From: Sanderia malayensis
Lineage: Eukaryota; Cnidaria; Scyphozoa; Semaeostomeae; Pelagiidae
Reading direction: 5' to 3'
Assembly: GCA_013076295.1 (NCBI GenBank)
Contig: RQOL01000861.1
Span: 3,658,001 to 3,722,000 of the forward strand
DNA length: 64,000 nt
Below, one piece after another: positions 42,710-56,458 of this stretch. Each line of letters starts with the position of its first letter. Position 1 is the first letter of the stretch. The position numbers and the translations under genes are program-made. The notes under the pieces were generated by a model. The model saw only the letters and a program-made list of their open reading frames with translations, made no database searches and was not told the DNA's origin.

Positions 42710-45700
42710 TTAAACAAAAACTTCACCAGACTTTCGTTGCTTTTTCTTTATAACTTCGTCAAGTAGATGCATAAATAGTTTATTTAGTTCTCTTGCAGCA
42801 GGAACGGTTTCCAAACAGTTTCTCTCGCTATAAAGGCAAACATCAAAATTAAGATTTCAAACCATGATCTCTCCCTAAACGTCAGTTACTCAAGCTAACG
42901 AGACATGGATAGCGCCTCTTAATCCACAAGCCAAAACCATTTGGTCTCCAAATTCAAATACATGAAATTGATCGAAATATCACTGACAAAGAAACTTAAT
43001 TATAAAGGTTTCTGGCCAGCTTTGGACCACTTTCATCCACCTGTCTAAAGTATTTTATATAATAAAGTATTCCATAACACAAAGTTATTATTACGGTCAC
43101 TTACCATGTACATATTTGGCTATAATTTCTCGTGAACCAAGCATAGTCATAGTTACGGCGAGCACAGCTCATTTCGGCCATAAATTGCAAACTTTCGCAT
43201 CGACAATCTTGGAGAGAAGATTCTTTATTTGAACGCATCAAAGGCATCGTCATTGTTTCAAACCTATGGAGAAATGGAGATATAGCATCAACTGGTTAAT
43301 GCCATCTCATTCTATAATACACACGGAGTTGCTTAACTTACTCATCAACCTTAGCATATCGCCATATAGAATGTCTAAACCAATTTTTAAGTATGTAGTA
43401 AGTGTTTTAAGTAAGTAAGCAAGCCCAAATCAGAAGATCCTGCCATTTATTGTCCTGCGTTATCAACAAAAGTCGTGCAGTGCATGTACGTGTAAATTAA
43501 TGGAGATAAAATAGTGAATCAGTTAATTAAGTATGGGATTTTTGTAGTTTCTTACTTCTTACACAGAGTCAAATCACCAGAGAGCAAAGCAATCTTCAAA
43601 GCGTCAACCAAGTCAATGATAGCAGCCTCGATATGACCAGAATCCAGATGGAGGTAGTGAGCATCGATGAAACTTTCAGCTTAAAAAAATTAAGTTCAGA
43701 GTAAGACAATAAAAGACTATACAATCACTCGTGGCCTTATAGTAACAATCTGACATGAGCGCAAAGAACTAGCTGCAGCCTACTTTGATTATATTTTGTT
43801 AATTTTATTGTTTGTTTATAGAGACTAACCTGAATTGTCCAAAGATCCATGCAACTTGTATAACTCTCCTAATTTTCTAAATATCGTTCCGGCATTTTCA
43901 TGTTGGCTTTCAATGCTGGCTGCCATTACGGCCAATGAATACAAAACTATACACCAGGAAGATGATACGTCATTCGAGCTTCTGTAACAAATAAAAAAAT
44001 TTCATATTTTTTTATTTGTTACTAAAATATTACATAAATTTTCCTTCAATATGATTACTTATCACCGAGCTTAGCCGTCGCATTACTTAACAAGGATTGC
44101 TTCTGGATTAATGTCTTCATAAGGCAGAGCATAATTACGAATAAATTTACGAATAATTACGAATTACTTACAGATCAGCATAATTCAATAGGAGATTAAA
44201 GAGTCCATTAAATCCATAAAAAGATTCCCAGTCCGAAAATTCACTGAAGTAGAAAAAATAGATTAGAATCAATGAATGAATCAAACTATATCCATATGTA
44301 ATAATATCATTTCATAATGGCTTCGCATTAAGTAAATGTCACGGCAAATTACATTACGTTCATAGGCTAACCTTTCTAGCGTTCCAAAGCTCTCGGTAGA
44401 TTTTAGGTCCTGGTAAAGAACTATGCATTTTTGAAACAAGTCCTCTCTGTCTTTATATATCTAAAAAATAAAAACAGATTCTATGAAGCATCAATTCAAG
44501 TTGAGAACAACTCTACGCAGAGGCCTCACCGGGGTTTGAGAAAGGGAAGCTAATACTTGTAAAATCTCTTGTCTTCCTGGCTAAATAGATCAATTATTGC
44601 TGCCGCGTAGCAAAGCGTCTGCGCAGCAAAATATAATCGAGTCCTTCTCGAGAAAAAATCTTGTTTGTGTGTTTGTCTGTGCCATTCTAGCCCGCGCGTA
44701 GCCTCAAATCCTCCTCCGTTGAGCAGCATGCTGGTCATATTTTCAATCAATTCATCAATGGCGAAAATCTTTGCTCCACTGCACCTTTAGGGCACTGTGC
44801 TAACCCTAACCCTGCTAACCCTAACCCTAATCCTAACCCAAGCCCTAACCTTAATCCTAATCCCAACCCTGACCTGATCCACCAGACACTGTCAGTAGTA
44901 TTACATCATGCATACTCCTGCGCAGTAGCCTATACATGGTACTGCGCATTTTCGCCCACCTTTAGGGCACTCTAATCCTAACCGTAACCCTAATGCAAAC
45001 CCTTACTGATACACCAGACACTGTCAGTAGTATTACATCATGCACACTCCTGCGCAGTAGCCTATATATGGCACTGCGCATACACGCCCACCTTTAGGGC
45101 ACTCTAATCCTAGCCTTAACCCTAACCCTAACCCTAACCCTAATCCAAACCCTTACTGATACACCAGACACTGTCAGTAGTATTACGTCATGCATACTTC
45201 TGCGTAGTAGCCTATATATGGCACTGCGCATACACGCCCACCTTTAGGGCACTCTAATCCAAACCCTAATCCTAACCCTGACCCTAACCCTAATCCTAAT
45301 CCAAACCCTTACTGATACACCAGACACTATCAGTAGCATTACGTCATGCATACTCCTGCGCAGTAGCCTGTATATGGCACTGCGCATACACGCCCACCTT
45401 TAGGGCACTCTAATCCTAACACTAATCCAAACCCTAATCCTAACCCTAACCCTAATTCAAACCCTTACTGGTACATCAGACACTGTCAGTAGTATTACGT
45501 CATGCGTACTCCTGCGCAGTGGCCTGTATATGGCACTGCGCATATACGCCCACCTTTAGGGCACTCTAATCCTAACCCTAATCCGAACCCTAACTCTAAC
45601 CTTAATCCTAATCCAAACCATTACTGATACACCAGACACTGTCAGTAGTATTACGTCATGGATACTCCTGCACAGTAACCTATATATGGCACTCCGCATA

Positions 45701-48700
45701 CACGCCCACCTTTAGGGCACTCTAATCCAAACCCTAATCCTAACCCTAACCTTAATCCTAAGCCTAATCCAAACCCCAGCTGATACACCAGACACTGTCA
45801 GTACTATTAAGTCATGCCAGCTCCTACGTAGTAGCCAATCTAGGGTACTGCGCATACACGCCCACCATTGGGACATTTAAATCACAAATTGTTCAAAACA
45901 CAAACTAGATGCCCTCATCAGGTTTTGAGCCAGTGCCCTTGAGCTTAGCTTGCAGGAAAGTTACCACTAGTCTACAGCGGCGCTTCCTAGCAGTAGAGAA
46001 TATCATTAGGTCAAAGTTCTGTTTCTTATTTCTAAGCGAAAACAACTAGTACGATCTGATTATTGGTTCGCATCACAGTAGCACTCATTTTAACAATTTT
46101 AACAGCTAGTTTTAAATATAGAGATGGGTACATCAGAAACATATTTACATATATGGACCATGAAGTATCAAGAATAGAGCCCATGAAATTGAATCTGCTA
46201 ATATACTTACACACTCCAGAGATTTCAATTCTTCTACATTGAAAAATAGTGACAAGGATTTATCATACAACTCTGTAGCTTCTTTTATTGAAATATCAGC
46301 TTTGCTCTGCGCAAGATTATAATGAGCTTCTGCAAGAATTCTCTTCAACAAATGAACCTGGAAAATTATAGGTGACGTTGAAAGACAGTGAGAGAAACAA
46401 AGTAAACTTGGAATGGATATTCACGAACATGGTTCTATGGCACAAACCTCTGGATGACCACAGCTACATCTACGATCACTGCTTGCCTGCAACTTCCCGT
46501 TGGTCTGCTTAAGCGTCTCAATGTCCTGTTGCAGTCGCCCATTTTTCTGTGTTTCTCCATTGCTCTTATGAGAATGTCCAATTTTCTGATCTATTTTCAA
46601 GGTCTTATTTCTAGGATTGCTATACGATCTGTGAAGTTTCATAAAATATGTGTTGTTGTTATCATCTTCTTCATCAGGGGATGAAGCATTCGATGAATTG
46701 ACTCTATTATCACTATCATCATTTTCCTCAATGCATTCTTCATTCGTAGAGCTATTTGGTGAGCTTTCACTGTCCCTCGTACTTCCATCAGTTATCTTTT
46801 TATCAATAAAACAATCTTCTTCATACTGATCATCAATATTCATAAATTCATCCTTATCTTCATCCTTATCTTCATCCTCTGCCATTATCGTGAGCTCTTC
46901 GAGTAAATATTTCTCAATGTTCTCTTTAAGTTTTGTTGACATTGCATATTCTCGCGGATGACCTATCGTTGCCTGCTTCACAAACTGAGCTGGCGACCAG
47001 GTCTTTGATTTTGACGACCATTTTGATTTGGAATCGCTAAAAAACAAAATAAGCAACAAGGTAACCAACAAGATAAACATTGATACTAAGTGCAAAGAAT
47101 AAGAAATAAAGAGACATAATCTTCTACTCAGAGATTCACGGAGTCTATGTTTGCATCTACCTGTACGAAGACTCACTTTTGGCTCTGATGGTACCTGGAA
47201 AGTATATAATATATAAAAAGATGAACATAAAGACAAAATACACAAAGGGGGAAAATGGTAGCTTGAGGTAAGTAAAATAGCTCCTAAAACTATAAAAAGC
47301 ATTCTGAACTAAAAATAGAGATTAATCAAGGCCAAATGAGGAAACTATAGAATTAAATTAAAGATAAAATTTAATTTAATAAAGATATGAAGCTCTCACC
47401 ACTCGATGCTGCACCTCCTCCATTCTGTCCAAGAACATCAGCAATGATCTTGATCCATCTTTCTTTTAACTGTTTCGTTTCTGCTGTGCAAACAAATATA
47501 TCGGAGGTTTTGAGTTTTCTGAACCAAATGGCGAATTTCAGTTTGTCATTCTCAACTGTCTCTGTCAAGCCCATTCTGTGTATCTAAATATAAAATTGGA
47601 CAATTTAATAAAATTACTCTTAAAACAAAAACAATACATTGACACAATTAACCCATTAAACGGAGGGAATAAATGGAAAGTTGAACAAAAGCTCAAATCA
47701 CCCATAACTCAAAAGCAAATATCAACCCAAATAAGAGAAACATTTGAAAGCAAGGCATAACGTAAGATTTTCAAAGCATGTTATCCAACATATTCATGCA
47801 TTGCTGATTCATGCATTTTCTTGTTTCATGCATTATTCCAAACAATATGAATTATTGCAAGTTAGATTAACCACAATTTTAAAAACTTCAGTCTCGAGAG
47901 TAACAAAGTATAAACATAAATAGGATTGAAAAGAAAAGATCCTCCTTTTAAGCAACATACTCTGCCTTCGTAAATGCATCGATATTTTGGAAGACGTCCA
48001 ATTCTCTCCAAGGTCTCAGTAATGAGAACAACTTTTTCAAAAATGAATATTCTATATTTCTTAGGTTTTGATTTTCCACGACCGACAACCACATCGAGTG
48101 TATCCTAAAACATCAATCATTAACTATTTAATGTTTAGCATCAATAAAAGCATCAATAATGATTATACTTTGTCATTTTTATATTTCACACTATGCCAGT
48201 TCAAAATGAGAGGTGCACCAGAGGATGCTTCAAAACTGCTTGAAATAAAAAAGACATACCTGGAAGACTAGCTTTAGGTTCCCCAGGTCTCCCTATAAAA
48301 ATGCAATGTTTATGTTCAATAAAAGATACTGCGTAAAAAGCATGACTATGTTTACTAAACTAAAAGGTGTGTCATTACGATTGTTTTAGGCTTTGAAGTA
48401 ATTATGCTATAACCATGACTATCATGATACTATTCCATTTTGAAGCTGTTAAGGGCATACAATAAGCAATGTTGCTCAAACTAGAATGACATACAGATGA
48501 CATAAAAATTCAACTTACAGGATAGCCGATGATCATTGCAAGATGCATTTTATCGTTAACTTTCTGAGGCACAATCTCCATCACATCAAAAGCAGTCTGG
48601 CAAAGAAAAAAAACTTCGATATATACATACTCAACAAGAACACACAAGACCTGAACTTGCACAATACGTCTTAGTTCAGAAGTTGATACTTTTCGGTGCA

Positions 48701-51166
48701 ATGAAGACGCAAATAATGCCAGTTTTGATACCTGGATGCTTGTCATATCCTCTCCTAATTTCTTTGTATATTTTTTGATGCTGTGAAGTAGCAGCTGGTA
48801 TTTCATTACTCTTTGTACAGGCTTTATTAAGTAGTCCATGATACTGTAGTTTGTGTCCAATTGTTGATACACCTGTATAAAAGAAGACAAAGTCCATTAT
48901 GCATCCACCAAAGTACTATGCTTAGGTTTGGGGTTCGAACCATTTGGCGCCATAGATCGATACAGTTAAGAAGGTTGTACTACTACTAGTGACATTGCTA
49001 TGGTTTCCTCGTAAGAATAGTAAAAGTGATAATGCAAGACAAAATTCGCACAATGCACAATGATCACAGCGATCTGATTAAGAAAACAACATTGTTCTGG
49101 GGGAAGTTTGGGGGGGGGTGTACACTCTCAAACCTTTCGAGTTGACGGCATTTTTTCGCATTTTACAAGTGTCCCAAAGAAATATGTCCATGATTGTAGC
49201 TACCTGGTCTATATCTTCTGCCAAATCAACAAGAAGGTCATCTGCCTGTGGTTTATTTTGACAATACGTTTCATAAAAACCACACAATTCATCTTGCTGT
49301 AAAAAGGAAAAGAAACTACAAGTTCCAAGAAGTAAAGGAATACTCTAACATTGCATAATGGTGTAGCGACAGTTGAATGTAGAATAAAATATCGAATTTA
49401 TTGCTCACGTGTTGCTGGAAAGTTGGTCCAAGCAATTCATGATCCTCCAGACAATCTTCTATTTTGTCAACAAAACCTCTGCAAAAATTATGAACAATTA
49501 AAACAATAAAATAACGACAGGGCACGAAATCTTCACCATGGTAACAAATGCAATCACTTACCGACTATGCCACTCGTAGATGTCTTTAATGTTGCAGAAA
49601 ATACCAGGTATAGCCTCTTTCAGAGTTTCAGACGGGCTATTTTCAAAGATTGGTAGAATATTCTATAGAAATAAATACAATAATTGATCACTGTGCCCTG
49701 GAAATGTATCTATCGATTTACTCTTTCTATAAGAAGAAGATCAGAAAGCCAACCTTTGCTACGTATTCCAAGCTTTCAACATACGACTTCTCTGTATCGG
49801 CTAATTCCTTTAAAACCAGATCTCGATTTAATAATATTTCAGTTCTATTTATGACTTTTTTATTCCCAGCCAATTTGCGCTCTGCATCATTATCCAGCTG
49901 TTTGATGTCAAAACTTTCCTCGTAGCACTGTACCATCGTTTGAAACAGATCAGCTGAGCCATGTCGCATACTCTTTGACAGCTTACTTATCTGTTCCATC
50001 TTCTGACGTTTCAACCTTGATCGTCTTTGGACGGCTCCTCTCTCCAAGCAGCACTCGTTGGAATCATAACTGACTTGATTGTTGTTAATGCTGTTACTGT
50101 CAAATCCATTCTGAGACGCCTGAGAAACATTTACATGCGAATGACGCAACTCAGTAAGATGTGAAATCTTATGAAAACAACAAGAGCAGTAGAATAATAA
50201 CAAACCTCGACATTGTTGCCTCTATTTAGCAGCGTGCATTGTTTTAAGGACGCAGTTGCTAAATCTATAGCTTTAATCAAACAAAGATTTGCTTCTTTAC
50301 TCTGCTTGCTTTGAAGAAATCCTTAAAAAAAACAATAAATAACTTGAATAGTGATTCAAGTATGCTGCTATTGTTCTACTTCTCTTCTGAACACTCTACA
50401 ACAACTGACTGAAGGGTTGTAAATCAACTTCAAGCATACATACCCTGCCCAGCTTTGCAATAGAGAAAAGTGGACTTCTTCACGTCATAATCCAAACATG
50501 CCAAGGCTTCGTCTTTTAACGAGACTGGATTCACTGAAATGGAAGAAACAAGATCAATCGAATTCCTTAATCTCGCCATGGGGCAAACTCCTCAATCACA
50601 AATCAACTACAATTAACCAAAGATTGCAAGCAAACGATTTTATTCGGATGGCAAAATTAATATAACCTATTCGCAGTATTCAAAAAGTATAACTCTGATG
50701 GTAGTTGATCAGCTGATAGAGAGATGGTTGGAAATACACACAACGTACACAGTTACAGTGCCAAACAAGTGTTAATCGCAGAATATCCTCCAATTCTGAA
50801 CTACAAACAGGTCATAATACGTCTCTTAAGCTGCTTGTTGTGGTGCATGTTATCAATAATTAACGAAGTAGCTAGCTGGGTGCCAACAAAATACAGTGCT
50901 CTGAAACTGAGTTCTATTGAGTTCTATCTTAGCTTGAAGATTGATATTGAACTTACCGTTCGACAACAACCTCGCTTTTAATTCAGTCTCTTTTTCAAGC
51001 AATTTTTCAGCAGCCATTCTGTCCCGATAACATTGTTTGAGTTTAAGGCGATGCCTTATGCTATCGCAGTGTGGTTCAAGTGTGGCTATGCTTCTAAAAT
51101 TCTTCTGACATATGCCGCAGGATACTTTGAAGTGAGAAGTATGCTTGCTGATGTATTTTTTTATAT
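42710..51166 (-). CDS. RhoGEF (Dbl/puratrophin/Trio-like DH-PH) with N-terminal U1-type zinc finger and helical C-terminus; first exon not found
   Basis: Twenty-two exons, phase-consistent: 50957-51166, 50444-50533, 50206-50321, 49754-50119, 49562-49662, 49409-49478, 49204-49296, 48732-48872, 48519-48596, 48260-48292, 47961-48104, 47400-47583, 47161-47194, 46448-47036, 46211-46357, 44530-44580, 44372-44460, 44172-44243, 43830-43981, 43556-43679, 43105-43263, 42710-42827. The zinc finger is C-x2-C-x12-H-x5-H (CGICQ...EPHCDSIRH). The DH domain starts at VLKELADTEKSYVESLEYV and includes CQNKPQADDLL and the signature LIKPVQRVMKYQLLL. The PH domain includes KYRIFIFEKVVLI and LKFAIWFRKLK...FVCTAE. 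A long acidic linker precedes TPR-like helices (AEAHYNLAQSKADISIKEA; LYSLAVMAASIESQHENAG). Rho-family GDP/GTP exchange is the expected activity. I know no family with this domain order. Confidence 0.85.
44780..45885. repeat. ~150-bp satellite with interstitial telomere-like CCCTAA runs, about 7 copies
   Basis: GCCCACCTTTAGGGCACT recurs near 44782, 44955, 45086, 45236, 45394, 45547, 45704 and (diverged) 45859. Each unit has a constant part (CACCAGACACTGTCAGTAG, CATACTCCTGCGCAGTAG, GGCACTGCGCATAC) and a variable run of CCTAAC/CCTAAT hexamers. CCCTAA is the animal telomere repeat. The array lies in the RhoGEF intron between exons at 44530 and 46211. Confidence 0.85.
45910..45990 (-). mobile_element. 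Possible fragment of a second tRNA-derived SINE
   Basis: On the minus strand TAGACTAGTGGTAAC resembles a tRNA A box, and GGCTCAAAACC, about 35 bases on, a worn B box, in a sequence starting GCGCCGCTG. No second copy was found in the window. Confidence 0.3.
46074..46114. repeat. 41-bp dispersed repeat, copy A
   Basis: Matches 59411-59451 at 39 of 41 positions, starting CACAGTAGCACTCATTTTAA and ending CAGCTAGTTTTA. Likely the remains of a dispersed element. Confidence 0.7.
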
Positions 51167-54100
51167 CTATGAACAAAGGAAGTTTATCATCAACATATAA
51201 AGTAATAGCGTATATATATTCATAATTGATCATTCAATTCAAATATATAATGTCTATATAAAATATAGTTAGGATAATAAATGATATGGTTAAGAAACGA
51301 TTTCTATCCATTACGAGGTTTTAATTGGTGCTTTTTTATTCATGCTACGTAATAATTAAATTAATTTCTTATTGCGCTATTTTAACAGACTTATCACGAC
51401 CCAGGCTCGAGTTTCATTGCTTTAGCAAGTTGAATTAACAAATATCTGAACAGCGGGGCTTCCAATCAATTTTTAACATCAATTCAATATTTTACTTATG
51501 CACTGAACTGTGCCATACCAACGCAACCCATTAAAAAAACGTTTTTGTTCTATGGAAAACAATGTTTTTAAAGAAATATGTACATAATCGATTGTAGATG
51601 TTGATAAGCAATGATAAATTGGGAAATCGCTTGTTGAAGCTGTCGGGTGGGGTTTTCCTTCAACAACATTTATCGGCAAATTCCAACAAAATTATCTGCA
51701 ATAACTTTCAATTTAGATTATCTGGAATGGCAAGCCCTCTCTCTTGCGTGGTGACGTATTATTGTTCCAAAATAAAATAAAATAAAAGTTTAGAAATTAA
51801 TTGTCAAGAGGATTTAAACAAGGATTAGGCTCCGATTAATTCATATGCAAAGTTAAAATCCAAGCATCGGTGCAGCGAAATAATGCAAATTCTGAGTCTT
51901 CACGCATTAACAATGAATTTATATAGGCATTTCATACATTCATGAACATTAATCCAAAAAATAATTGTTAATTTAACCAATCTTTAGGCACGAGTAACAA
52001 ATAGTGGTTTTCGTAAACAGATTTGTCTAACATTCATGTAGATAAGACAGGCCTAGATAAGATGCCGAAAATGTTTGCTTTTAAGTGTGATTATTGCAGA
52101 AAGAAGCTTACCAGAAATGTGTGATAGTCAGTTATCAGTGCTGCTATTGCCTGTTGTTGTAAAAAATGATTTAATCAAATCTTCTCAAGCTGTTTTATAT
52201 GTTATACTCTTGTGTTAAAGTTCACCAAACCATTATGAAAATATTGACTTCTATTTCTTAAAACGGCGTCTTATTCGTGGCTTCTGTACACGATCAAAAC
52301 AATGTGTGTGCAACTATGCGTTAAGAGCTAGTGAAACTCCTTTGCCGTCGTCTAGCATTCTTATGTATTTGTAATTTGAATAGCAACAAGCCAAGGGGTA
52401 AAGCGACCCAATTTAGATAACACCCAATCTTGTCACCATAGCAGCATCATTCTCAGTGTCAAAGCATACCAAATACCTTCTTTGGTAATAACTTGTCAAA
52501 GTGAACACTTTTCATCCAACTATTGCATTGCACCCAAACAAATAAACTGTGAAATGTGGTGTATGACAAATGTGCTGACTATTTGTCAAACTCGAACAAT
52601 GAAAGTTTCGGGACGTTGGTGTGCAGTGTCAACTTCAAAGACGATTTAATTTGGCGTGGGATAATACTTCTGGAAACTACATTATAAATCACCCTGCTTC
52701 CTATGCCTACGCGAAAAGAAATCAATTGTTCGTGTTGGGGTGTTTTCGACCTCGACTTGCGCCAGGTCGGGTCGAATGCGTCATGGAGAACCAGGGCTGC
52801 CAGATGAAAATTGTTAGAAATCCCGAATCTGGCAACATTGTGCATGACACTGCACTTTATGCAACCTCAAGCATGAGACATAAGAATTTAAAAAATGCTA
52901 TTTGTGCCGGGCTTTATTCGTGATTACTAATTAAATGCAGCATTGAAATATAATGCACAGAAGCTGCCCCCTAGGACATGAAGGCAGCAAATTATGCATC
53001 AAGACGAAAACTAACCTTTTTAATTGAGGCCATATATTTGAAAGGAAATTGCATTTGGTGGCGCCTTCAGAAAGCATGAAAGAAAGCAATCTTGCCGTTT
53101 TGCATAATTACTTTTAAATACCAATGGTATATTGTTGTACAATGTACATATTGCTTTGCACAAAAAAGGATGAAAAACCACTTGTCGTTAACTACGGTGG
53201 CCGAAACGTGCAAAACTTTCAAAATCAGTAATGGTTCAGAAAAAAAAGACTTTACAAACGGAAAAACTTTTGTAATCAGAATCGACAGCTACACGTTTTT
53301 ATATAAGGAACCGCTTTATAAGCCCACTAAAAGGATTTGGGGCAAAGTGCAATAGATTCTTTTGTTCTCTGTTTTCTATAACAATAAAAAACAATGAAAA
53401 ATTTCAGAAACTTCTACTAGTGGGGCTTGAGTCAGGTTTCTTATAAAAAACGTGCTCTATAACTTGCCTCTGGCGGTTATTTGCAAAAGTAAGATTCAAA
53501 TTGGATTTTTATTTGACTTTAAGCTTATAAAAGCTATGCAGGTAATTAATAAAATTCTTGATTTAAACTTCCTACCATTTCCAATACATTCACTGCAAAA
53601 CTTCAATGTCTTGAATATCCTCACCAGAATGGGGGCTTATTCGAGAAAGTACGGTACTTTGAGTGACATGACAGTGAGTGTTAAGGGCTTTTCACTGCGA
53701 AAGTGTACTGTTTTGCAAGAAAAACAATGCCACAAATTCGCTCGCGAAGGGAACTGCGATGGCAACGATAAGGATTGTTTTCTGGCAGGGCAGCGGCAGC
53801 CCACAAACAGTTTTCAATGATTAAACAGACCCAATGATCAAAATGATAAAACCTGAGAATCATAGAAGAGGTCTTAAGTTTAAGACACAAAAAGAGGCAT
53901 GGGATTATTAACCACAGAATACACTTTGGGAGGAGCTCCTTGAGGAGGAAAGGCAGATGCATACTTTTGCTAAATTTTGTGTTATGAAGTAAAGATTTCA
54001 ACATCACATCCGACGTTCATTGCACGTGCACCGAGCATAGCAAAGACCTCAGTTTGCAAATAGAGAATGATATAAAGCAGATCGCTGCAAGATGGAATTC

Positions 54101-56458
54101 TGTCAGTTTGATTTACGAATGCGAGGCAAATATCGTCAAAGTTAAAGCTGGAATTGCAATGAATATGCAACATAATAAACGAAGTTTCTTTCGATAACTT
54201 ACTCATATTTTCCTTTTTCTCCTTCACCGAATAGAGTAAAATGCAAGCAATTACCAAAATCAACAAGCTATGTTTTGGTTATGCAAACAAGCTGCTGACG
54301 TCGCCTTTGGATTCTTTCTCAGTCGTATAAACCCATTTCATGCTCCATGGGCCTTATTTGCTGCGCCAAATTAAATCAAAACGAATCAAAACGACAAACA
54401 AAGTGAAATTCACGAAAGCAAATTAATGCCATCAAGGTAAAAAAGAAATCGGACTACGAAAAGTCACAAAGATAAGCTGATAATTTAACAGATTTCCACG
54501 ACGGGCAGACAAGACGCAGCTTCGTTTCAAGTAAATTGATATTTGATCAAGAGACCTGTTCAGCGCATGTTCATTATGCAACAAGACAAAGAAAGATTAT
54601 TGACACAGTTTATACTCATCAGCCAAAAAGTTGACACGCACAGTTGCTTTTGTACGTCAATTTCAAAATCTAAATCCCTCACTGTCATGCGTCTCTTTTT
54701 GAATTAGAATTGACAATTAGTGGCGTTTTATTTCAATTTGCCTTTCAAAACTGGCTGCTGGATACAATGAATTATACAGTTAACTTTGTCCAATTTGTCT
54801 AGCATCCTTGGGAAACATGAAAATGTTCGAAATACAGAAAGTTTGAATGATAAAGGCTTGCGTTGTAAAGATTGATTTTTTAATGATCTCTAAAGGGACA
54901 GATAATTCACGTAAAACGGTGTCATGTGAACAGAGTCTGACTCGCCAAGAAATTACTTCATTTCAACGCATGTCAACATACATACGTCACTATATGTTAT
55001 TTCCAAAAACATATCATCGACGCACACAGTCGATACGGGAACAGTATCCCCCCCCCCCCCCCGTTTCCCCGTCGGCTGTCCCAAGTTAGATTCCTTTGAG
55101 AATAGCAACCACAACAACATATCTGCGGCATTGACCAGCACAAGACATGTTAACATGATAAGAATGCCCTCTTGAATTAAGTTTTCATTGCGGTATGCAT
55201 TAAATTAAAACAATACATATGCACAAAATTAAATGAACATGAATAAGAAATGCATGAACTCTTTTGATTTACCAATTACCCTTGGGTTTACCGAAAACTA
55301 TTTTATTTGTATAAGGACATAAAGCGGGAACAAACCACGATTGTAAGTAATTATAATAAATAATATGTATATTTTTATTTATTTTTATTATTATCAATTT
55401 CGGTGCGATTTGGTTTATGAAAGTTGAAAATTTATGAACAACTTTGCAAAGCTGCCTTACCCATGTCTTTACTTTGTTGGGAATTTTGGAAGGCCTCGAA
55501 GTACAACCACCGTTCTTTGCCTGTCTTGGATGTCAAAAACAGCTTCGCCATTTCTATATTATTCTTGATCGCAATCGTGATGTTACCATTGACAGTCAGG
55601 TGCATCAAATAAGCACAAAGCATCAGACTACTTTGTCACTTTCTTAGTGTTCAAGTGTAACAATGACGAATGACATAAAGGATATATTGATTGCCTCGCT
55701 TTGGCGCTCAAAAATTATGGCAACGAGATCGCCTCGCCTCCTTACCCAAACTCGACCCATTTCACTTTAACTGACCCCACTTCGGAAGTAAGTTTGCCCC
55801 TTTGCTCTCGGTTTGTTCTTGCTACTCGCCACGGAGTGTCCGTGCAAGAACCCGCCCTGTGTTTGGAGTTTCACGCTTTTACAAGCAATCCTGATTTGGC
55901 ATATAATCAAATAGGCATAGATTTAGGGTGTTCTGGGGCTTGAGCCCCCCCCCCCCCACCTCATGAGAAAGTTGAAGTGGAAGCTAGTTGAATGTGCATT
56001 AGTTATTTTACTTTGCTTATTGTAACGTTTGAAACGCCATTCGTGTTAAAAGGCTACATAATATTTTCCACTAACTACTTCCAAGATTTGAAACACATTC
56101 CACGAATCTGAAAAAAAATTCCAAGAATCAAAAGCAACTTCGAGATATTAAAACCACTTCCAAAATTTAAAGCCACTTCCAAATTCTAAAATTTGACACA
56201 GATGCCGTTTCCGTTTCGGGCATTTAATAAAAAGACTGTTTAAGTAAACACCAAAAAAGAAGAATTAGCATTCCTAAAGGAATTCGTGGGTGCAGGAGCG
56301 AGACCAGACAAAGACCCAGGAAAAGCAACACAACGCAAACCACCAACACGGTCCATTACACTCAAAGGAAGGGCAGGGCAGGACCAGCACCAGACAGACT
56401 ATATTGCTGCAAGAAGCAAGAGGATAAACGAAACGGGTATATCTAAACCAAACCAGGC
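51167..56458. other. Gene-poor 5.3-kb interval between the divergent RhoGEF and TRIM genes
   Basis: It must hold the RhoGEF first exon and promoter and the first TRIM promoter. Weak candidates are a plus-strand start at 52063 (MPKMFAFKCDYC, then a stop), an open stretch at 52603-52923 with a biased composition (WDNTSGNYIINHPASYAYA), and a Cys-rich C-terminal stretch ending at 53820 (KCTVLQEKQCHKFAREG). I could not join these into a gene. Poly(C) runs lie near 55050 and 55946. Nothing else was seen. Confidence 0.35.
55048..55062. repeat. Poly(C) run
   Basis: About 14 consecutive C in AT-rich DNA. A second run of about 13 C with one flanking interruption lies at about 55945-55958. Homopolymers such as these are prone to length error. 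Confidence 0.7.

Noticed and set aside
44550..44750. 66-codon minus frame (MIENMTSMLL...)
   Set aside because: Overlaps the 51-base RhoGEF exon 44530-44580 in another frame; the exon has proper splice sites and phase, whereas this frame has no family or signals.
48932..48941. GGTTCGAACC, a perfect B-box-like palindrome
   Set aside because: No A box at the proper distance and no cloverleaf on either strand.
54000..54266. Minus-strand open stretch possibly with a membrane segment
   Set aside because: No supporting neighbouring exons, no family recognised; left as part of the gene-poor interval.
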